Positions 35,528-44,868 of a stretch of 64,000 nucleotides of DNA are shown here, piece by piece. The DNA is from Paenisporosarcina sp. FSL H8-0542 (GTDB lineage Bacteria; Bacillota; Bacilli; Bacillales_A; Planococcaceae). The first letter of the stretch is position 1, and each line of letters opens with the position of its first letter. Below the pieces are notes generated by a model that saw only the letters and a list, made by a program, of their open reading frames with translations, ran no database searches and was not told where the DNA came from. Made by a program: the position numbers and the translations under genes. Location: assembly GCF_038632915.1 (NCBI RefSeq), contig NZ_CP152050.1, forward strand, positions 1,891,001-1,955,000, given 5' to 3'.

Positions 35528-35568
35528 AAAAAGAACGGTTTTCAGAAATTCGAAAACGGTTCTTTTTT
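35528..35568. terminator. Second terminator-like hairpin
   Basis: AAAAAGAACGGTTTTC / GAAAACGGTTCTTTTTTT with an 8-nt loop, a 16-bp stem with T-runs in both directions; probably a backup or a terminator for the glg transcript from the other side. Confidence 0.7.
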
Positions 35569-35612
35569 TGTCTCTGTTAAGTTTTATGGTTGATTTTTTT
35601 AAAAAGATTAAA

Positions 35613-35665
35613 GGGAATCTGCTTGCTTTCCGCGGACGAACAGGATGTTGGTCACGAAGGCGTTG
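35613..35665 (-). repeat. Family A repeat, half copy
   Basis: GGGAATCTGCTTGCTTTCCGCGGACGAAC... reads as the right half of family A on the opposite strand, abutting a full family B copy. Confidence 0.6.
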
Positions 35666-35673
35666 TCGAAAAA

Positions 35674-35772
35674 TGAGACCCACAAGTATGTGATTTTCAT
35701 ACTCGTTGGCTCATGCGGAACTTTCGGCTAGCGCAAATGTACGATTAACTACCATATCGTTTAACAGAGCCT
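35674..35772 (+). repeat. Family B intergenic repeat, copy 5 (full form)
   Basis: Hairpin TGAGACCCACAAGTATG (35674-35690), TGATTTT loop, CATACTCGTTGGCTCA (35698-35713), then GCGG, the core GCGCAAATGTACGAT (35731-35745) and the AGAGCCT end. Ends 7 bp from the glgA stop codon. Confidence 0.82.
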
Positions 35773-35778
35773 ATATTT

Positions 35779-37209
35779 TTAAGATTTCAGGAGTTCCCGA
35801 TAGATTTTGAGATATTGCTGCGAAGATGATGACCAGCTAAAATCAAGATCCATTGCGTGCCCTACTAAGTTTCTCCATTTGTTAGGCTGGAAGCGGAAAA
35901 GTGCAACCGCTCGCTCAATCGTATATAGCAATTCGTGGGCATTATAATTAGCAAAGCTGAATCCATTTCCTTCTTCGGTTATTTCATTATAAGGAATAAC
36001 GGTATCCTTCAGCCCACCTGTTTCTCGGACGAGCGGCAAGGTTCCATAGCGAAGTGCGAGCAACTGTCCTATGCCGCACGGCTCAAATTGGGATGGCATC
36101 AGAAAAAGATCGGAACCGGCATAAATTTTTCGTGCCAATGCTTCATCAAAATATAGGTTTGCTGAAACTTTATCGGGATAAACTTCTTCAAAATACCTGA
36201 ATGACTCTTCATACTGCTGATCGCCAGTACCTAATAACACAATCTGGACATTCAAACCGATGATTTCATGGAAGACATGTAGAATCAGATCTATGCCTTT
36301 TTGATCAACTAGTCTGGTAACCATAGAAATTACTGGTATATCAGCGTTTATAGGAAGCCCGAGTGATTCCTGAAGGTGCTTTTTATTTACAGACTTCCCC
36401 TTATAATCGTCGAATGGAAGGAATAAATTTTCATCACGTTTAGGATCATAGGAGTCATTGTCAATTCCGTTCACGATTCCACGAATATCGGCGCCTCTCT
36501 TTCGTAAAAACCCATCAAGTCTTTCTCCATAAAAGGGAGACTGTATTTCGTATGCATAGGTTGAACTTACAGTAGTCAAGCGATCAGCAAAGGCCAGTCC
36601 TCCTTTAAGGTAACTGACATCCCCATAAAACTCTAAGCCATCCATGTGAAAATAAAGTTCGCTTAAATCCAGTAAATCGGAAAGCACTGATTTAGCATAT
36701 ACACCTTGGTAACGTAAATTATGAATGGTAAACACGGTTTTGATTTCCTGATAATATGGATTATTTTCATAATGGGCCTTTAAAAGAACAGGAATCAAGC
36801 CTGTTTGCCAATCATGGCAATGGATGATATCTGGTCGTTCCTCTAAGAATGGCAAAGCCTCCAGCACGGCTCGAGAAAAGAAGGCGAAACGCTCACCATC
36901 ATCCCCAAAGCCATAACTGCCATGCCTTTTAAAATAATATTCGTTATCGAGAAAGTATACTGTTATCCCCTGATAATGCAGTTTTTCAATACCACAAAAT
37001 TGACGTCTCCACCCTAAAGGCACTTCAATGCTTTTGATCCATTGCATTTGTTCTTGAAAATGTAACGGAAGATCGCCATACTTCGGTAATATAACACTGA
37101 CGTTGGTTCCCTTTTCATGTAAAGATAGAGGCAAGGCGCCTATGACATCACCAAGTCCCCCGGTCTTAATAAATGGGACGCACTCTGAGGCTGCAAATAA
37201 AACATTCAT
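35779..37209 (-). CDS. glgA: Glycogen synthase (GT5)
   Basis: Transfers glucose from ADP-glucose to glycogen. The N-terminus MNVLFAASECVPFIKTGGLGDVIGALP holds the ADP-glucose KTGGL motif (15-19; given here split from position 1). Also seen: HCHDWQTGLIPVLLK (about 125), FTIHNLRYQGVY, ITMVTRL-like PVISMVTRLVDQKG (about 300), LMPSQFEPCGIGQLLALRYGTLP (about 374-396, split: PSQFEPCGIGQL) with catalytic Glu, and ETGGLKDTV. 476 residues, the usual length. Last gene of the glg operon, 16 bp after glgD. Confidence 0.95.
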   Translation of the reverse strand: MNVLFAASECVPFIKTGGLGDVIGALPLSLHEKGTNVSVILPKYGDLPLHFQEQMQWIKSIEVPLGWRRQFCGIEKLHYQGITVYFLDNEYYFKRHGSYGFGDDGERFAFFSRAVLEALPFLEERPDIIHCHDWQTGLIPVLLKAHYENNPYYQEIKTVFTIHNLRYQGVYAKSVLSDLLDLSELYFHMDGLEFYGDVSYLKGGLAFADRLTTVSSTYAYEIQSPFYGERLDGFLRKRGADIRGIVNGIDNDSYDPKRDENLFLPFDDYKGKSVNKKHLQESLGLPINADIPVISMVTRLVDQKGIDLILHVFHEIIGLNVQIVLLGTGDQQYEESFRYFEEVYPDKVSANLYFDEALARKIYAGSDLFLMPSQFEPCGIGQLLALRYGTLPLVRETGGLKDTVIPYNEITEEGNGFSFANYNAHELLYTIERAVALFRFQPNKWRNLVGHAMDLDFSWSSSSQQYLKIYRELLKS

Positions 37210-37225
37210 GCTGGGTCCCTCCAGT

Positions 37226-38332
37226 TTAAACTACTTCTTCTTTTTTGATTACCGTCGGCTTATTTCTCGCTGTAATGATTTGATTCCTTGTTATGATTAC
37301 TTGTTTATCAGTAATAACATTTTCGATATGGGCTCCGTCTTCAATCTCACCTCTTTGCATAATGATACTGTTTTTAACGACAGCACCTTTCCTTACTTTT
37401 ACGCCACGGAAAATAATACTATTTTCGACGGTTCCTTCAATAATACATCCATTGGCAATTAAGGAATTAGAAACCTTTGAGGAATTTGCATATTCGGCAG
37501 GTGCTTCATGTTTAATTTTAGTGAAAACTTCCCATGAATCATAAAAATAGTTACGAAGAATTTCTGGGTTAAGAAATTCCATACTACTAGCATGGTATGT
37601 TTCTAAGGAGTGAATAAACGGCATATTACCAGTGAATTCATATCCTTGCACTTTAAGATTTATCAAATTTGCTTTTACAATATCTTTCAAAAAATCATAT
37701 TCATCATACTCAATACAATTCTTAATTAAATCTATTAATAATTGCTTTTTAATCACATATGTTTCCAAACATATATGGTCACCTTTCTTAGGTGACGTAT
37801 AAAGGTTTATATCACGGACTTCGCCGTTTGAATCTAGTGAACATTGATGATAAAGAGGTCTTTTCACTGACTCCCCATCATAATCCTTATACAGAACTGT
37901 AATATCAGCTTCATTACTTTCGTGTTCTTTAATCACTTCGTTAAAGTCTATTTTACAAATATGATGACCAGGAGCAATAATTACTGTATCTGCAGTTGCC
38001 CGTTGGAAAAATTCTAAATGATCGTAGAACTGCTGTAAATCTCCTTTAATTTTTTCATCGGGATGAATTGAAGGAAGAATGAATAAACCTTGTGAACGGT
38101 GATCAAGATCCCATTCCTTTCCAGAACCTAGATGATCCATCAACGATCGATATTTATCTTTTGTGAATATCGCAACCTTGCTGACGCTAACATTCATAAA
38201 GTTAGACATTGTGAAATCTATCATACGATAGCGTCCTCCAAATGGTACGGAAGCCAGACAACGATGCTGGGTCAGTTCTTTTAAAATAGGCCTTTCATTT
38301 ACGAGATTAATTACACCTAATACATTCCTCAT
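37226..38332 (-). CDS. glgD: GlgD, ADP-glucose pyrophosphorylase-like regulatory subunit
   Basis: A 368-residue nucleotidyltransferase-fold protein with a left-handed beta-helix tail, parallel to GlgC but lacking its N-terminal GGxGxRL pyrophosphorylase motif: it reads MRNVLGVINLVNERPILKEL instead. It keeps VPFGGRYRMIDFTMSN and IIAPGHHICKIDF in place of GDHIYKMDY. In bacilli GlgC and GlgD form a heterotetramer in which GlgD tunes GlgC. Located 16 bp after glgC and 16 bp before glgA. Confidence 0.93.
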   Translation of the reverse strand: MRNVLGVINLVNERPILKELTQHRCLASVPFGGRYRMIDFTMSNFMNVSVSKVAIFTKDKYRSLMDHLGSGKEWDLDHRSQGLFILPSIHPDEKIKGDLQQFYDHLEFFQRATADTVIIAPGHHICKIDFNEVIKEHESNEADITVLYKDYDGESVKRPLYHQCSLDSNGEVRDINLYTSPKKGDHICLETYVIKKQLLIDLIKNCIEYDEYDFLKDIVKANLINLKVQGYEFTGNMPFIHSLETYHASSMEFLNPEILRNYFYDSWEVFTKIKHEAPAEYANSSKVSNSLIANGCIIEGTVENSIIFRGVKVRKGAVVKNSIIMQRGEIEDGAHIENVITDKQVIITRNQIITARNKPTVIKKEEVV

Positions 38333-38348
38333 TTAAGGCTACCTCCTA

Positions 38349-39506
38349 TTATAAAGATTGCAGCAAAGCACTTTCCGAAGAAATCCGCTGATTTTCACCA
38401 ATTAAGGTAAGCCCTTGTTTAGAGTCAAAGACTATTGCTCCATCTTCGATAGTTGTACCGCTACCGATTATAGCCCTTTCGATTATTACATTTTTCCCGA
38501 TTTTCACATTTGGCATTATTACGGAATCCTTTACGATAGAGCCGCTTCCAACTTGGACATTATAGGAAAGAACAGAATGATCGACCTTCCCAAATACCAA
38601 ACACCCTTCATTGACTAATGATTGTGTCACATCAGCATCCTCAGATATATATTGTGGAGGGTGGTTGGCATTCCCTGCATATATTTGCCAATTCGGGTCT
38701 CCTAGCTTGAATACAGATGGTTCTTCCAATAAATCCATATGCGCTTCCCACAGGCTTTCAATCGTACCGACATCTTTCCAATAGCCTTCAAATCGATACG
38801 CTTGTAAATTTGCTTCATCATTCAGCATCTTTGGAATAATGTCTTTTCCAAAGTCATTAGTCGAACTGCTATCCTGTTCGTCTTCTGTTAAATACTTTTT
38901 GAGATGATTCCAGTTAAAGAGATACACACCCATCGAAGCCAAATTACTTTTTGGATGTTTAGGTTTTTCATCAAATTCAATAATTTTATCAGTTTCGTTT
39001 GTATTCATTATGCCAAAGCGATTTGCTTCTTCCCAAGGTACCTCTATGACAGCAATGGTCGCATGTGCACCCTTATTAATATGATCTTCAAGCATTTTAT
39101 TATAATCCATCTTGTAAATATGATCTCCTGAGATAACAAGTACATATTCCGGGTCATTATGATCAATAAAATGGAAATTTTGATATACAGCATTTGCAGT
39201 TCCTTTGTACCATACACCACCGTCTTTCCCCTGATAAGGTGGAAGTATAGAAACCCCGCCGTTATTACGGTCAAGATCCCACGGGCGGCCGTTACCAATA
39301 TATGAATTCAAAATATGCGGACGATATTGGGTAAGTATGCCGACTGTATCAATACCTGAATGTGTACAGTTGCTTAAGGTAAAATCGATAATCCGGTATT
39401 TGCCTCCAAAGGGTACTGCGGGTTTAGCTAAGTCACTCGTCAATTCCCCGAGTCTTGAACCCTGACCACCTGCTAAAAGCATTGCAACCCATTTTTTAGA
39501 TGCCAT
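38349..39506 (-). CDS. glgC: Glucose-1-phosphate adenylyltransferase
   Basis: Makes ADP-glucose from ATP and glucose-1-phosphate, the committed step of glycogen synthesis. [15 protein letters not shown] (9-23) is the nucleotide-binding loop, followed by [32 protein letters not shown] (about 122, catalytic Asp), [10 protein letters not shown] (about 187) and [14 protein letters not shown] (about 245). The beta-helix tail has repeated hexapeptides ([20 protein letters not shown]). Its start overlaps the 3' end of glgB by 11 bp. Confidence 0.95.
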   Translation of the reverse strand: MASKKWVAMLLAGGQGSRLGELTSDLAKPAVPFGGKYRIIDFTLSNCTHSGIDTVGILTQYRPHILNSYIGNGRPWDLDRNNGGVSILPPYQGKDGGVWYKGTANAVYQNFHFIDHNDPEYVLVISGDHIYKMDYNKMLEDHINKGAHATIAVIEVPWEEANRFGIMNTNETDKIIEFDEKPKHPKSNLASMGVYLFNWNHLKKYLTEDEQDSSSTNDFGKDIIPKMLNDEANLQAYRFEGYWKDVGTIESLWEAHMDLLEEPSVFKLGDPNWQIYAGNANHPPQYISEDADVTQSLVNEGCLVFGKVDHSVLSYNVQVGSGSIVKDSVIMPNVKIGKNVIIERAIIGSGTTIEDGAIVFDSKQGLTLIGENQRISSESALLQSL

Positions 39507-41445
39507 TTGTATTGAATCCCCTTTGCCTTGTTTTTGTTTCTTTCATGAATATAGCAATCCCTAGCGGCGGTACGGTTATTTCCAGGCTGCAGGGCTGATT
39601 ATGAAGCGGGATCTTACTGGCATGCATCGGGGTGGAGTTCAGCTGTCCCGATCCGCCAAATGATGCGGCATCACTATTAAATGCTTCAAAATATTTCCCA
39701 TTGGACGGAACCCCAATTTGATAGTTATAGTAAACATCGGCTGAAAAATTACAAACAACAATGCAATAATCCCCCTTCCGTTTTCCTTTTCTCATAAAAG
39801 TAATCACGCTTTGTTCTGCATTGTCTGCATCAATCCATTGAAAGCCAGCTTGCTCATGATCCAGACGCCATAGGGAATTGGTTTCCTGATAAAATTTATT
39901 TAATTCTTTATAGTATCGATAAAAAGTGGAGTGAGCGTCAAAATCTAAAAGCTTCCAATCCATTTCTTGTCGGTATTTCCATTCGTCAAACTGCCCAAAT
40001 TCACTACCCATAAATAAAAGTTTTTTTCCTGGATGCGCGAATAAATAGCCAAATAAGAGGCGTAAATTTGCGAATTTTTGCCAATAGTCGCCTGGCATTT
40101 TATTTACTAATGACCTTTTTCCATGAACCATTTCATCATGTGAAAATGGAAGGACAAAATTTTCCGAAAATGCATAGAAAAATGAAAACGTTAAAAGGTG
40201 ATGATGCTTTGGTCGTTCGTTTATATCAAGCTTCATATATTTAAGTAAGTCATTTGACCAGCCCATATTCCATTTATAATTGAATCCAAGACCGCCTGTA
40301 CTAGTGGGACTCGTAACCAGCGGCCATTCGGTAGCTTCCTCTGCCATCATAAGGGCACCAGGATACTTCTGGAAAATAGTTTCATTTAACTTTTTCAAGA
40401 ATTCGATTGCTTCAAGATTTTCTCCGCCACCATACTGATTCTTCAATTTTACAGGAAGTGGATTATCATGATTAAGATAAATCATTGACGAAACGGCATC
40501 AATCCGAAATCCATCAACATGATAGATATCCATCCAAAACATTGCGTTTGAGATTAGGAAGCTGATGACTTCGGGCTTGCTATAGTCAAAGCTATACGTT
40601 CCCCAGATTGGCCTCTCGGCGCGCATGGGATCTGCTGATTCGAAGAGAGGCGTTCCGTCGAACCTCCCAAGACCATGGCCATCTTTGCAAAAATGGGCAG
40701 GCACCCAATCAAGAATTACACCAAGGCCCTTCTGATGGCATTTGTCTATAAAATACATTAATTGCTCAGGTGTACCGTATCTGCTAGTTACTGAATAATA
40801 TCCAGTTATCTGGTAACCCCATGAACCATCGTACGGATGCTCCATGACAGGCATCAACTCAATATGTGTAAAGCCATTATCAATTGCATAATCGACTAAT
40901 TCGTCTGCAAGTTCTTGATAACTATAAAACTCACCATTTTCTTTTTGTTTCCATGAAGCCAAGTGAACTTCGTAAATCATCATCGGTTTGTTGTAAATAT
41001 CTTTCTTTATTCGCTGTGTCATCCATTTTTGATCTTGCCATTCAAATGTAGTTAAATTGTAGATGATAGATGCTGTAGCAGGTCGCTGCTCCGAATAAAA
41101 GGCATACGGGTCTGCTTTTAATTCCTTCCGCCCATCCGGTCCTGTAACCTCATATTTATAAATGTCTCCATGTGCAAGCTCGGGAATAAATAGTACCCAT
41201 ATTCCAGAATTAGATAAACGGTCCATTCGGTTCTGGGTACCATTCCAATTATTAAAATTACCCACGACGGATACCTGCTTTGCATGTGGAGCCCAAACCG
41301 CAAAACGCACACCTTGAAAATCGTTCTCATGAATGATATGAGCGCCGAGCATTTTATAGCTTTCAAACAGTGTTCCTTCATGGAAAAGATATACATCAAA
41401 ATCACTTGGGTATGGCCGGTTATTCAACTCAATAATTCCTTCCAT
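39496..41445 (-). CDS. glgB: 1,4-alpha-glucan branching enzyme (GH13)
   Basis: Introduces alpha-1,6 branches in glycogen. CBM48-type N-terminal domain ([20 protein letters not shown], about 47-66), then the GH13 barrel: [17 protein letters not shown] (about 195), [12 protein letters not shown] with the nucleophile Asp (about 313), [10 protein letters not shown] with the acid Glu (about 366), and [15 protein letters not shown] with the third Asp (about 435). 649 residues, the usual length. First gene of the operon, with AAAGAGGTG before the ATG. Confidence 0.96.
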   Translation of the reverse strand: MEGIIELNNRPYPSDFDVYLFHEGTLFESYKMLGAHIIHENDFQGVRFAVWAPHAKQVSVVGNFNNWNGTQNRMDRLSNSGIWVLFIPELAHGDIYKYEVTGPDGRKELKADPYAFYSEQRPATASIIYNLTTFEWQDQKWMTQRIKKDIYNKPMMIYEVHLASWKQKENGEFYSYQELADELVDYAIDNGFTHIELMPVMEHPYDGSWGYQITGYYSVTSRYGTPEQLMYFIDKCHQKGLGVILDWVPAHFCKDGHGLGRFDGTPLFESADPMRAERPIWGTYSFDYSKPEVISFLISNAMFWMDIYHVDGFRIDAVSSMIYLNHDNPLPVKLKNQYGGGENLEAIEFLKKLNETIFQKYPGALMMAEEATEWPLVTSPTSTGGLGFNYKWNMGWSNDLLKYMKLDINERPKHHHLLTFSFFYAFSENFVLPFSHDEMVHGKRSLVNKMPGDYWQKFANLRLLFGYLFAHPGKKLLFMGSEFGQFDEWKYRQEMDWKLLDFDAHSTFYRYYKELNKFYQETNSLWRLDHEQAGFQWIDADNAEQSVITFMRKGKRKGDYCIVVCNFSADVYYNYQIGVPSNGKYFEAFNSDAASFGGSGQLNSTPMHASKIPLHNQPCSLEITVPPLGIAIFMKETKTRQRGFNTNGI

Positions 41446-41784
41446 TTCAACACCTCTTTCATCCTATGATTATTTCTATTTATTTACCATTTCTTCTCTT
41501 TAATTATTCGCCATCTATCAAAAAACACCTTTAAATTGTTTAGATTTTTGTAATAATTAAGAATTTTAGACAAAATAAAAAATCCTTCATGGATTGGAGG
41601 ATTTTTTATAACATTCTATTTTCGTGAACTCTTCTTATATTCGGGTAGCTGTACATTAGTTATTAGCTGAGTTCCCACACACCATACTTTTTCAAATTTT
41701 GAGAATGACTGATGTCAAAAGTGGATAAAAAATATATTATTTCTGTTCCAAAAGAAACTTTAAGTTTAAACCTGTATGTTAATC
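41446..41784. other. Intergenic region between glgB and the GH15-type gene
   Basis: It must hold the glgB promoter (minus strand); AT-rich candidates are present but no pair is convincing. The only clear element is the terminator at 41577-41606. Confidence 0.4.
41577..41606 (-). terminator. Terminator of the GH15-type gene
   Basis: Minus-strand AAAAAATCCT / AGGATTTTTT hairpin with a 10-nt loop. It makes the GH15-type gene a transcript separate from glgBCDA. Confidence 0.7.
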
Positions 41785-42807
41785 TCAATCATTTCCTGTC
41801 AATTGTGAAGTAGGCATACTTATCATACGGTTTAAAAACAGATAGGAGAGGGAGACGGACCAAGCTAGTGGTGTGTTGCCATTTGGCACATTTTTCCCGC
41901 CAATATATAATTCAGGAACTGCCCAATTATTTGGTACGATTCGTTCCGTTTTATTTACATATTCATAAGCCTTATCATACATGCCCAGTTCAAAATAGCA
42001 CAATCCTAGCCAAGGTAGTCCGAAGCACCATTCAGCTTCGCTTCCTTCGTTGTAATACTGATCGTTCTGATATCGAATACAGCCATATGTCCGCTCAAGG
42101 CGTTCGGAGACCAACTCGACTATCTTAAGCGCCGTTTTCCTTTCAACTATCCGATACGGATAGATAAGTGAAAGCAGCGATAAGTCTGTTTCTTTCGTTT
42201 CACTTTCCCGTGGTAAAAGAAACCGCAGCGTCTCCTCACCTTTTTGAATCAGTTCATCCTTAACATTAACGAGCATTTTCACCGCACGCAGGCCTGCCAC
42301 GCATGCACCTACACTTGAAGCATGCAGTTCCATATTCTCTTCCCACATTCCATTATCCTTTGCCTGCCAGTATTGAAGACACTCTAGATAGTCAACAAGT
42401 TTCTGGACAATAGCGAGATCTTTGTCATCACGGATAACCTTTTGCCCGTGGCTCACACCCACCCCTACTCCCCATAAGAACGCTCCAATTGCATCATTCT
42501 GAGCATGCCCCCATTCTTGGCTCATTTCCTTTAATTCTGTGGAATACCGTGAGTGAATATATTCAAAAAGATAAACCGGTTTTTGTTCACGGTGAATGTC
42601 GATTTTCCATTCATAGGTTTTAAATAGATCAAATAATGCATGATATGCTTTTTCATACCGCTCAGATTGGCTTTGCAAAAAAGGCAACACCGTATATACG
42701 ACATCACGTATCCAAACAAAATTGTAGTCCTTTGAAATACTGGCAGTGTAAGCACCGTTCGATAAGCGCATCCGATCTAAAACCTCAATTGCATTGTTGA
42801 TTTTCAT
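41785..42807 (-). CDS. GH15-type (glucoamylase-like) glycoside hydrolase
   Basis: A 340-residue protein of the alpha/alpha six-barrel type. It starts SNGAYTASISKDYNFVWIRDVVYTVL (split: YNFVWIRDVVYT, the GH15 WxRD site, about 28-39). GMWEENMELHASSVGACVAGL (about 157-177; EENMELHASSVGA) fits the catalytic Glu region of GH15/phosphorylase-kinase-like enzymes, and VPELYIGGKNVPNGNTPLAWSVS (about 299-321; NTPLAWSVSLSYLF) fits the distal catalytic segment. No signal peptide, so it acts on intracellular polymer, plausibly glycogen. AGGAGG precedes the ATG. Confidence 0.75.
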   Translation of the reverse strand: MKINNAIEVLDRMRLSNGAYTASISKDYNFVWIRDVVYTVLPFLQSQSERYEKAYHALFDLFKTYEWKIDIHREQKPVYLFEYIHSRYSTELKEMSQEWGHAQNDAIGAFLWGVGVGVSHGQKVIRDDKDLAIVQKLVDYLECLQYWQAKDNGMWEENMELHASSVGACVAGLRAVKMLVNVKDELIQKGEETLRFLLPRESETKETDLSLLSLIYPYRIVERKTALKIVELVSERLERTYGCIRYQNDQYYNEGSEAEWCFGLPWLGLCYFELGMYDKAYEYVNKTERIVPNNWAVPELYIGGKNVPNGNTPLAWSVSLSYLFLNRMISMPTSQLTGND

Positions 42808-43103
42808 ATATTAAAACCTCCTATTAAATTCTACCTTTATGGTGATTGTTCACCATTTGCGTTTATTCTAGACAAACTTTTCCACCCAATATATAAAAGC
42901 GTTTCCATTATGCATTTAATAAGCCCACAAAAGAAGTTTAAATATTTATATTTTATGTAGTAGAATGTTAATTGGATAAGCAAGCAGACCAAATTCATCG
43001 AATAAACCGACTCAAATTTAACGTGCTCCTCCGGAATTTGGGACATGCGCAAATGTACGATAAACATCTAGAACGTTAAAGAAGACCAATTCAAAAAAGA
43101 GCA
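42808..43103. other. Intergenic region with a family B core (copy 6)
   Basis: AT-rich promoter region of the GH15-type gene, followed by a family B core GCGCAAATGTACGAT at 43047-43061. No gene is seen. Confidence 0.5.
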
Positions 43104-43205
43104 GAATCTGCTCCCTTTCCGTGGACGAACTGGCAATCCTTCTCGCTCGTCCCTCACTGTGGGGTCTTGCCTGCCCGTGATTCTGCCGGAGTGTCGCAGA
43201 TTCCC
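43104..43205 (-). repeat. Family A intergenic repeat, complete copy
   Basis: Read on the minus strand it parallels the 21.64-kb copy: GACCCCACAGTGAG, GAGCGAGAAGG, CGTCCACGGAAAGGGAGCAG, with matching AATCTGC ends. Confidence 0.72.
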
Positions 43206-43290
43206 TTTCAAGTTCCAAGAAACTTGTTTCATAAGCTATAGAAAAGCCCTGTTAAAGATTGCTTCTATTGATTAACGAGAGAGTGGATTT

Positions 43291-43337
43291 GCGCCTAGCG
43301 TAAATGTACGATAATCGGAAAGTAAGATTAGAGCCTA
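43291..43337 (+). repeat. Family B intergenic repeat, copy 7 (short form)
   Basis: Core GCGTAAATGTACGAT (43298-43312) and the AGAGCCT end (43331-43337), just beyond the terminator of the first CAP gene. Confidence 0.68.
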
Positions 43338-43350
43338 AAAAAATAGAACA

Positions 43351-43386
43351 AAAAAAGCCATCTCAACGTATTGAGATGGCTTTTTG
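43351..43386 (-). terminator. Terminator of the first CAP gene
   Basis: AAAAAGCCATCTCAA / TTGAGATGGCTTTTT with a 4-nt loop, a 15-bp perfect stem with T-run. Confidence 0.92.
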
Positions 43387-43388
43387 TA

Positions 43389-44165
43389 TTATTTTTGAAT
43401 GAATTGTTGTGTCCAGTAATTACCGTTTGCATCGTATCCAATACCAATATGAGTATAAGTACCGTTCATGATATTTGCGCGATGTCCTGGTGATTCCATC
43501 CATCCTTTAACGACTTCAGCTGCCGTTTTTTGACCCATTGCGATATTTTCAGCAGCAGCCTTGTATTGAATGCCTTTAGCTTTCATTTGATCGAATGGGG
43601 ATCCCATTGTTGGACTTGTATGTGAGAAATAGTTATTCTTGCTCATATCTGCTGATTTTGCACGAGCAGAGTCCATCAAAGCAGCATCAGTTGCTAGTGG
43701 TTTCAATCCTTCTTTTGCACGTTCTTGATTCGTCAATGTAAGAACTTGTTGTTCAATTGAAGAAACATTACCTGATGCTTGTGCTGCAGGAGCTGCCGGA
43801 GCTGCCGGTTTTTCAGCAGTTTGTGTATTTGTTGCTGGCTTTTGAGCCACCGGTTTTGCAGCAGGTGCTGCAGGTGTTGCTTTTTGTGCAGCAGGCTTAG
43901 CTGTTTCAGCTGGTTTCTGTGCAACTGGGTTTTCTTGAGTAGTTTTAAACCCTGCAGCATATAGCTGCGTATAAAGTTGATCTAACAACTGTTTTTCTAT
44001 ATTTGAAGACTCCACCGGTTTTGCTAGAGTACGTGCTGACCAGTTATTAGTATTCTGAGTCTGACACGTGGGGTTATTTGATGAAAATGAAGCTTCTGCG
44101 GTCGTACCTTGACTGAATGAGAACACCATAGCTCCCATTGTTAAACCTAGTAACATTTTTTTCAT
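43389..44165 (-). CDS. Secreted CAP/SCP-domain protein (YkwD-like), copy 1
   Basis: A 258-residue exported protein: signal peptide MKKMLLGLTMGAMVFSFSQG with likely cleavage after AEA (about 25), a short conserved region, an Ala/Pro/Lys/Gln-rich linker (about 85-130: KPAAQKATPAAPAAKPVAQK), and a CAP domain (about 138-258) with SSIEQQVLTLTNQERAKEGL, NNYFSHTSPTMGSPFDQM, AAENIAMGQ and GHRANIMNGTYTHIGIGY, keeping the conserved His/Glu/His set. Bacterial CAP proteins are often wall-associated; the biochemical role is unknown. It is a paralogue of the gene at 44.9-45.7 kb. Confidence 0.9.
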   Translation of the reverse strand: MKKMLLGLTMGAMVFSFSQGTTAEASFSSNNPTCQTQNTNNWSARTLAKPVESSNIEKQLLDQLYTQLYAAGFKTTQENPVAQKPAETAKPAAQKATPAAPAAKPVAQKPATNTQTAEKPAAPAAPAAQASGNVSSIEQQVLTLTNQERAKEGLKPLATDAALMDSARAKSADMSKNNYFSHTSPTMGSPFDQMKAKGIQYKAAAENIAMGQKTAAEVVKGWMESPGHRANIMNGTYTHIGIGYDANGNYWTQQFIQK

Positions 44166-44192
44166 TTGTTATTCCCTCCTCTGCCACCTAGT

Positions 44193-44200
44193 CTATCGGC
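44193..44200 (-). promoter_or_regulatory. Sigma-D-like -10 element upstream of CAP copy 1
   Basis: Minus strand GCCGATAG matches the sigma-D -10 consensus (GCCGATAT) at seven of eight; 27 nt separate it from the ATG. The -35 position reads TATT rather than TAAA, so the call is tentative. Confidence 0.35.
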
Positions 44201-44327
44201 TAAAACTATGAAAAAAATACCCATTCATTTCCACTGTTGCCAGAAGAAATGAAAAGGTACTCTTCAAGCGGTTTACACGACATCAATATTGAGTGGTTTT
44301 AGGGAAATTACCATATCTTTCATTGAA

Positions 44328-44547
44328 TTAACTATTGACGGACTGATAAACAGCCTCATAAACCTTCTTTAACCCCTCTTTTTCTACAGAAATGAGGCTA
44401 CTTCTATCGATTCTATCAAAAGTAATATGTAATTATACAACTGTGCTTGGGTGAGTGAGCTCTTCTGATAATTGATTCATTTTCAATCAACTTAGTTCCT
44501 TGACGATATGGGAACAATGATTGAAAAGCTTGTATCATTTCATTCAT
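44328..44547 (-). pseudogene. Decayed copy of the 85-aa gene at 45.8-46.1 kb
   Basis: The start (MNEMIQAFQSLFPYRQGTK) and the last ~95 bp match the intact gene, but about 38 bp are missing from the middle, a length that is not a multiple of three. The frame is lost after about 22 codons. It came with the segmental duplication. Confidence 0.8.
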
Positions 44548-44597
44548 GGCCGATCACACACTTCCTGGAACTTGCCATTGCACAATTTGTTCTCCAA

Positions 44598-44723
44598 TTT
44601 GCTCTTTACATGCCGCAAGAAAGAGTAGGGTCAAAGGTAGTTTGACCCTATTCTTTGCGACGAGTAACCACAGGAGCAACCTTTTAGGCGACGAGTAACC
44701 GCAGGAGAAGCACTTTGGAAGTG
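44598..44723 (-). repeat. Junction region with family C repeat units
   Basis: Holds two inverted units of the motif found at 15.55 kb (GCGACGAGTAACCRCAGGAG at 44655-44674 and 44688-44707), next to a full family B element as at 15.3 kb. No gene is seen between 44166 and 44868 apart from the decayed copy. Confidence 0.65.
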
Positions 44724-44821
44724 TGAGATCCACAACTATATGATTTTCAAACTTGTTGGCTCATGAGGAATGTGATGCTAGCGCAAATGTACGATATAAG
44801 CAGTAAAGTTTAATAGAGCCT
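44724..44821 (+). repeat. Family B intergenic repeat, copy 8 (full form)
   Basis: Hairpin arms TGAGATCCACAACTATA and AAACTTGTTGGCTCA, then the core GCGCAAATGTACGAT (44781-44795) and the AGAGCCT end. Confidence 0.8.
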
Positions 44822-44828
44822 TTAAGCA

Positions 44829-44864
44829 CAAAAAAAGCCATCTCAACGAATTGAGATGGCTTTG
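44829..44864 (-). terminator. Terminator of the second CAP gene
   Basis: AAAGCCATCTCAA / TTGAGATGGCTTT hairpin, near-identical to that of the first CAP gene, followed by TTTTGTG. Confidence 0.9.
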
Positions 44865-44868
44865 TGTA

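Larger units (their letters stand above)
43338..44597. repeat. Segmental duplication, copy 1 (of a pair)
   Basis: Matches 44822-46153: terminator, CAP gene, upstream region, a gene start and a scrap of the cobW 3' end. About 340 bp around the CAP signal-peptide region and upstream (44080-44421) appear base-identical in both copies, then similarity falls sharply. Confidence 0.85.

Noticed and set aside
35528-35568. Small regulatory RNA gene
   Set aside because: The hairpin has T-runs on both sides and no promoter; a terminator is the simpler reading.
43018-43218. Open frame of 66 codons on the minus strand
   Set aside because: It is composed of family A and B repeat sequence.
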